This document shows positions 60,741 through 64,000 of a stretch of 64,000 bases of DNA, one piece after another. Under the pieces are notes generated by a model. It was not told the DNA's origin, did not search any database, and saw only the letters and a list, made by a program, of their open reading frames with translations. Origin of the DNA: Streptococcus parasanguinis (GTDB taxonomy: Bacteria; Bacillota; Bacilli; Lactobacillales; Streptococcaceae); assembly GCA_905188195.1 (NCBI GenBank), contig CAJJKY010000009.1, forward strand, positions 34,221 through 98,220, given 5' to 3'. Both the position numbers and the translations under genes were made by a program. Position 1 is the stretch's first letter, and each line of letters opens with the position of its first letter.

Positions 60741-62528
60741 CTATGATTCTTTTGTTACGACAATATCCGTAATCACATAACTTGCACCTACTTTTTTCAA
60801 GGTGTAGGTCTTGTACTTGCGGTTTTGTGAATCTGGATGGCTATCTGTATAATGCACGGTAAAGTCTTCATAAGTCTTAATCGTCACCACACCATTTTCT
60901 TCAGTGACACTTTGAATATCCAAAGCTCCTGGAGTATAGTAGTCAATTTTTGCCTTACGAACACCATCACCAGTTGTGAATTCGACCATGTCTTTGTAGG
61001 CTTGACTTTGTGTATCATAGTATTTAGAGTAGGTGTTATTTCGGTTTGAAACGGAGCTAAAGACTGCGTCACGGTACTCTTTCAAGAATTCTTCTGCCAA
61101 GGTCCGATTTTGTTCCTCTTTGGCTGCTTGCGCTTTCTTAGCATCTTGTGCACTCTTGATGCGTTTTAGGGTATCTTTGGCTAGTTTAAGTTCGATCGGA
61201 TCGTTCTCACCCTCTTCAATCGTCACCTTAGCCTTCTCAGTTGTATAGGTTTCCCCATTCATGTTGAAGACAGCATGTACTTCAATTTCTTGATAAGGGA
61301 TGCTATCTACTTCAAAGGTCGTGCTCGTTCCGACTTCTTTGCCGTTGACCACAACCTTCACATCCGTTGGGTTTTCAACCTCATCTGGGAACTCAACTTC
61401 TAAATTGCGTTTTTCAGAATTCAACTGCAATTCTAAATTATTCTTGGTTGCTTTTTTAGGATTGAGATGGATCTTAGAAGTAACATTTCCGACTTCTGTT
61501 TTAGCAGTCAATTCCATTTCTTTTGTATTGTAATGGAAAGAACCAAGGTCTGTCACTGCATCTTTCTTCAAGGTCACGGTTTTATTGGCAGCCACTTTGA
61601 GTTTGGCTTGATCCAAATTGGTCTTGACCTTGACTTGCACTGGATAGCTGGCCACACGGTATTCTTGGAAGATTCCAAATTTCTTGTCCGCTTTCTCCAA
61701 ACCAAAGATCTTGTTTCCAGATTTATCCGTATAGCTGCCTTCTCCACCATTATCAATGATCTTGTTCAACTCTGTACCGATATCGACCCCTTGATCTTCC
61801 ATGCTGGTAATAAAGCTTTCGGCTTCATCCTTCGTCCATTTATCGTTATCAGTTGAAAGCAGATCTGCTGCTTCGCGATAATCCTTGGTGTCCACTGCCT
61901 TAATAAATTTATCTGCAGTCACTTCGACACGTGTTGTAGACTGGAAGTAAAAGAAGGCTGCCACCAAAGCGATCACAAGGACTGCGATAGCAGAAATAAT
62001 CCCAATTTTCTTCTTGGAAAGTTTCTTACCACTCTTCGTTTTTGGGGCCTTTTGTTTTTTCTGAGCTGGACCTGCTTCTGTAACATTTGGACCAGCAAAG
62101 ACCTGCGTTTGCTCAGCAGCAAGTGGAGCCGTATACTCTTGAGTCGGCTGTTGAGGGACATATTCCTGTGTTTCTTCAGTTGCATCTGGGGTTACAAATT
62201 CTGCTTCAGGCACAGGTCCTACAAAAAACTCAAAGTTTTGACTTTTAGCCGCAGTAAATTCTTCTGCACTTGGCTTGCGGCCATAGGTTTCTTCAAAATG
62301 TTGCAACCAAGCCTGACGAGCTGCTAGAAGTGGATCGACATTCTTCACTTCTTCAACTGGTTCAACCACTGGTTCCTCGACAGGAGCTACTTCCTCTGCT
62401 GGGGCATTTCCAGCGATAGACTGAATTTGTTTCAAATCAAATCCACAAGCTTTCCCAGCCATAAACTCTTCTGGTGACGGTTTGCGACCGATCACTTTTT
62501 CAAATAATTCAACCCATTTCTTTTGCAT
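60741..62528 (-). CDS. TcaA-like membrane-anchored protein with duplicated N-terminal motif
   Basis: 595 residues from the ATG at 62528 (AGGGAGA upstream). The cytoplasmic N-terminus has two copies of a short motif: KKWVELFEKVIGRKPSPEEF and AWLQHFEETYGRKPSAEEF; these match the N-terminus of the upstream gene's product. Then Pro/Glu/Thr-rich linkers, a basic patch, one helix (IGIISAIAVLVIALVAAFFYF, about residue 180) and a large extracellular part of Ig-like or TcaA-type domains ending in an NTF2-like domain. TcaA-like proteins respond to wall-active antibiotics. Function here is inferred only. Confidence 0.75.
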   Translation of the reverse strand: MQKKWVELFEKVIGRKPSPEEFMAGKACGFDLKQIQSIAGNAPAEEVAPVEEPVVEPVEEVKNVDPLLAARQAWLQHFEETYGRKPSAEEFTAAKSQNFEFFVGPVPEAEFVTPDATEETQEYVPQQPTQEYTAPLAAEQTQVFAGPNVTEAGPAQKKQKAPKTKSGKKLSKKKIGIISAIAVLVIALVAAFFYFQSTTRVEVTADKFIKAVDTKDYREAADLLSTDNDKWTKDEAESFITSMEDQGVDIGTELNKIIDNGGEGSYTDKSGNKIFGLEKADKKFGIFQEYRVASYPVQVKVKTNLDQAKLKVAANKTVTLKKDAVTDLGSFHYNTKEMELTAKTEVGNVTSKIHLNPKKATKNNLELQLNSEKRNLEVEFPDEVENPTDVKVVVNGKEVGTSTTFEVDSIPYQEIEVHAVFNMNGETYTTEKAKVTIEEGENDPIELKLAKDTLKRIKSAQDAKKAQAAKEEQNRTLAEEFLKEYRDAVFSSVSNRNNTYSKYYDTQSQAYKDMVEFTTGDGVRKAKIDYYTPGALDIQSVTEENGVVTIKTYEDFTVHYTDSHPDSQNRKYKTYTLKKVGASYVITDIVVTKES

Positions 62529-62556
62529 GGATCTCTTCTCCCTCATTATAAAATAG

Positions 62557-62580
62557 GGAAAGTGGGTTCCCCCACCTTCC
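62557..62580 (-). terminator. Hairpin between the two envelope genes
   Basis: GGAA-GTGGG / CCCAC-TTCC with a short loop and only a weak T run; likely a partial terminator or processing site within the operon. Confidence 0.5.
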
Positions 62581-62594
62581 GTTTTGTGATATTG

Positions 62595-63782
62595 TTAGAA
62601 TCCAAAGTTAGAGAAATTTGGAGCACTTGGAATAAATCCTACGGCTACTTGTTCTAAAATACGAGCATTCACATAAATGACAAAGATGGCAATGAGAAGC
62701 AAGACAACAGATGATGCTACTAGAAGCAAGAATTTATCTGCTTTAAAGCTTGTCTTGTTCAACCCTTGATGAACGACATAGCATGTTCCAACAAAGAACA
62801 AGAAGAAAATAAGGAAGTTTACAAAGCCATAAAATTCATAAACTTTTACAAGACCTACTAAGAAAGCAAGGAGGGCAAGTGGCAATGTGTAAACAGACAA
62901 ACGTCCAAACTCTTCAAATGAACGACCGTAACTGTATTCCTTATCTTGAAGAACCACACGACGAACAAAGAATCCAGCTACTTGGAAGGCGTAAAGGCTA
63001 AAGAATAGGGAAATCAATGTCAACATAAAGGCACGGAAATCCATTCCATAACCACCTGTAAATCCACTAGCTGTGAAGAATGTCCCCAAGGTCAAGACAA
63101 AGGCAGTCAAGACATACTGTAAAATTCCGTTAAGTGCTTTTGGATTTTCTACAGCCGTTGGACGTTTCAAAGCTGAAAGGAACCAATTCCAGTAACCACC
63201 AACGGCTACACCAAATTGACTTGGTTGGGCAGGATAAGGTTGTCCTGGTTGACCTTGGTAAGGAGCTTGTTGATAAGCTGCTTGAGTCGGTTGTTGGTAG
63301 GCTTGTTGGAAAGCTGGCCCATTCGCTGGAGCAGCTTGAGGAGCCGGTTCTTGAACTGGAGCTGCAACTGGTTCTTCTGCAGGAGCAGCTGGCGCTGCGA
63401 CAAACTCTGGAGCTTGTGGAGCTGCGACTGGTTCTTCAACAGGGGCAGTTGGTGCTGCGACAAACTCTGGGGCTTGTGGCGCTGCGACTGGTTCTTCAAC
63501 AGGGGCAGTTGGCGCTGCAACAAACTCTGGAGCTTGTGGAGCAGCAACTGGTTCTTCCACAGGGGCAGTTGGTGCTGCGACAAATTCTGGGGCTTGTGGA
63601 GCAGCAACTGGTTCTTCCACAGGGGCAGTTGGTGCTGCGACAAATTCTGGGGCTTGTGGGGTTTCTGGAACCACTACTTCTTCTTGAAATTCTCCTGCAG
63701 CCAGTGCTTGAGCAATTTCTTCTGCACTAGCAGAACGACCATTTACGGCTTCGAAATAATCCAGCCAATCTTGTTTTGACAT
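62595..63782 (-). CDS. Repeat-rich multi-helix membrane protein (DUF6574-like)
   Basis: 395 residues. N-terminal motif QDWLDYFEAVNGRSASAEEI (shared with the next gene), then five 20-residue repeats rich in Ala, Pro and Glu (APEFVAAPTAPVEEPVA plus APQ), a Gln/Pro/Tyr-rich stretch (QQAYQQPTQAAYQQAPYQGQ) and five helices (VLTAFVLTLGTFFTASGF, FMLTLISLFFSLYAFQVAGF, LPLALLAFLVGLVKVYEF, FLIFFLFFVGTCYVV, VASSVVLLLIAIFVIYV). Likely a cytoplasmic-membrane organiser; no enzyme motif. First gene of the operon with the TcaA-like and LdcB-like genes. Confidence 0.75.
   Translation of the reverse strand: MSKQDWLDYFEAVNGRSASAEEIAQALAAGEFQEEVVVPETPQAPEFVAAPTAPVEEPVAAPQAPEFVAAPTAPVEEPVAAPQAPEFVAAPTAPVEEPVAAPQAPEFVAAPTAPVEEPVAAPQAPEFVAAPAAPAEEPVAAPVQEPAPQAAPANGPAFQQAYQQPTQAAYQQAPYQGQPGQPYPAQPSQFGVAVGGYWNWFLSALKRPTAVENPKALNGILQYVLTAFVLTLGTFFTASGFTGGYGMDFRAFMLTLISLFFSLYAFQVAGFFVRRVVLQDKEYSYGRSFEEFGRLSVYTLPLALLAFLVGLVKVYEFYGFVNFLIFFLFFVGTCYVVHQGLNKTSFKADKFLLLVASSVVLLLIAIFVIYVNARILEQVAVGFIPSAPNFSNFGF
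63361..63660 (-). repeat. Five tandem 60-bp coding repeats
   Basis: Exact 60-bp period; the units at 63541-63600 and 63601-63660 differ at one base. Each encodes 20 residues of the Ala/Pro/Glu-rich linker of the gene above. Confidence 0.95.
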
Positions 63783-63817
63783 ATTTTAATCTCCTTAACT
63801 ATTGTTCATACTAGGGT

Positions 63818-63846
63818 ATTATACAAAATTTCTGAACCATTTTCAA
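63818..63846 (-). promoter_or_regulatory. Promoter of the envelope operon
   Basis: Minus-strand -35 TTGAAA (63841-63846), 17-bp spacer, -10 TATAAT (63818-63823); AAGGAG precedes the ATG at 63782. Confidence 0.75.
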
Positions 63847-63924
63847 TGAAAGACTGGAAAATCCCTGTGATATCTTTTGAAAAACATACAAATTCTACTC
63901 ATTTTTAGAAATTAGTAAAGAAAA

Positions 63925-64000
63925 AGGCTGGGACAAAAGTCCTAACCTCTCAATTATTTTTGGATTGTCGAGCAAGACGCAGTGGTTGAGTGGGCTCTAC
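63925..64000 (-). repeat. Structured repeat B, copy cut by the window edge
   Basis: Matches 44132-44207 without gaps and with two differences. Its terminator hairpin (AGGCTGGGAC / GTCCTAACCT) would stop a minus-strand transcript coming from beyond the right edge. Confidence 0.85.

Noticed and set aside
63361..63660. Possible CRISPR-like regular repeats
   Set aside because: Repeats are contiguous without spacers, in frame and coding, with a 60-bp period.
63134..63779. Long plus-strand readings (about 190 codons) opposite the repeat-rich membrane protein
   Set aside because: Low-complexity mirror of the 60-bp repeats; no start signals; the minus-strand gene has promoter, ribosome site and membrane helices.

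Overview
The window reads as chromosome of an oral Streptococcus (mitis/sanguinis/parasanguinis type). Reasons: strong AAGGAGG ribosome sites, TTG starts on rpsT and a regulator, a PyrR-attenuated pyr operon, a GlnR box before a glutamine transporter, a cdd/Rns nucleoside operon and an LdcB-type carboxypeptidase. Species cannot be fixed from the sequence. No rRNA, tRNA, CRISPR array, transposase or phage gene was seen.

Layout. 1-4.3 kb: 5' part of lepA, an acetyltransferase, then an S24-type regulator, HAD phosphatase and pepT operon. 4.3-9 kb: the pyr operon (pyrR, pyrB, carA-like, carB-like) with a clear PyrR attenuator; pyrR and pyrB look intact, but the carA product has lost its glutaminase nucleophile and the carB product is about half length with a damaged ATP-grasp site. 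9-13.6 kb: membrane and housekeeping genes, a structured repeat, and a small ABC system with a coupled 46-residue membrane peptide. 13.8-18.1 kb: an AT-rich lactococcin-972-like bacteriocin cluster (small membrane protein, ATPase, DUF1430-type membrane protein, a short bacteriocin-like peptide too small for usual gene calls, and a PlcR/TprA-like regulator). 18.2-23.3 kb: Nudix, small membrane proteins, quinone reductase, acetyltransferase, uvrB. 23.5-27.6 kb: an ABC-2 transporter facing a two-component system, likely peptide-antibiotic sensing and protection. 27.7-32 kb: CPBP protease and the fused glutamine transporter with its ATPase.

32-48 kb: two heterodimeric ABC exporters, DUF1003 protein, asnS, an aminotransferase, MarR and MocR regulators, yaaA and a hemolysin-III-like protein. 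48-57.7 kb: cutC and a ribonucleoside salvage operon (methyltransferase, pdp, deoC, cdd, BMP lipoprotein and its ABC transporter). 57.8-64 kb: coaA, rpsT, a small P-loop kinase, and a three-gene envelope operon (two proteins sharing a short N-terminal module, then LdcB).

The most unusual signals are: (1) the eroded but open carA/carB pair kept under PyrR control; (2) a three-copy structured repeat of 136 nt (one copy carrying a nested 110-nt hairpin insertion) whose helices show compensatory base changes and which, in two copies, sits between duplicated terminators; (3) the truncated lactococcin-972-like peptide with an operator-like dyad over its start; (4) a GlnR box plus a terminator inside the glutamine-transporter leader; (5) an N-terminal motif shared by two adjacent envelope genes.
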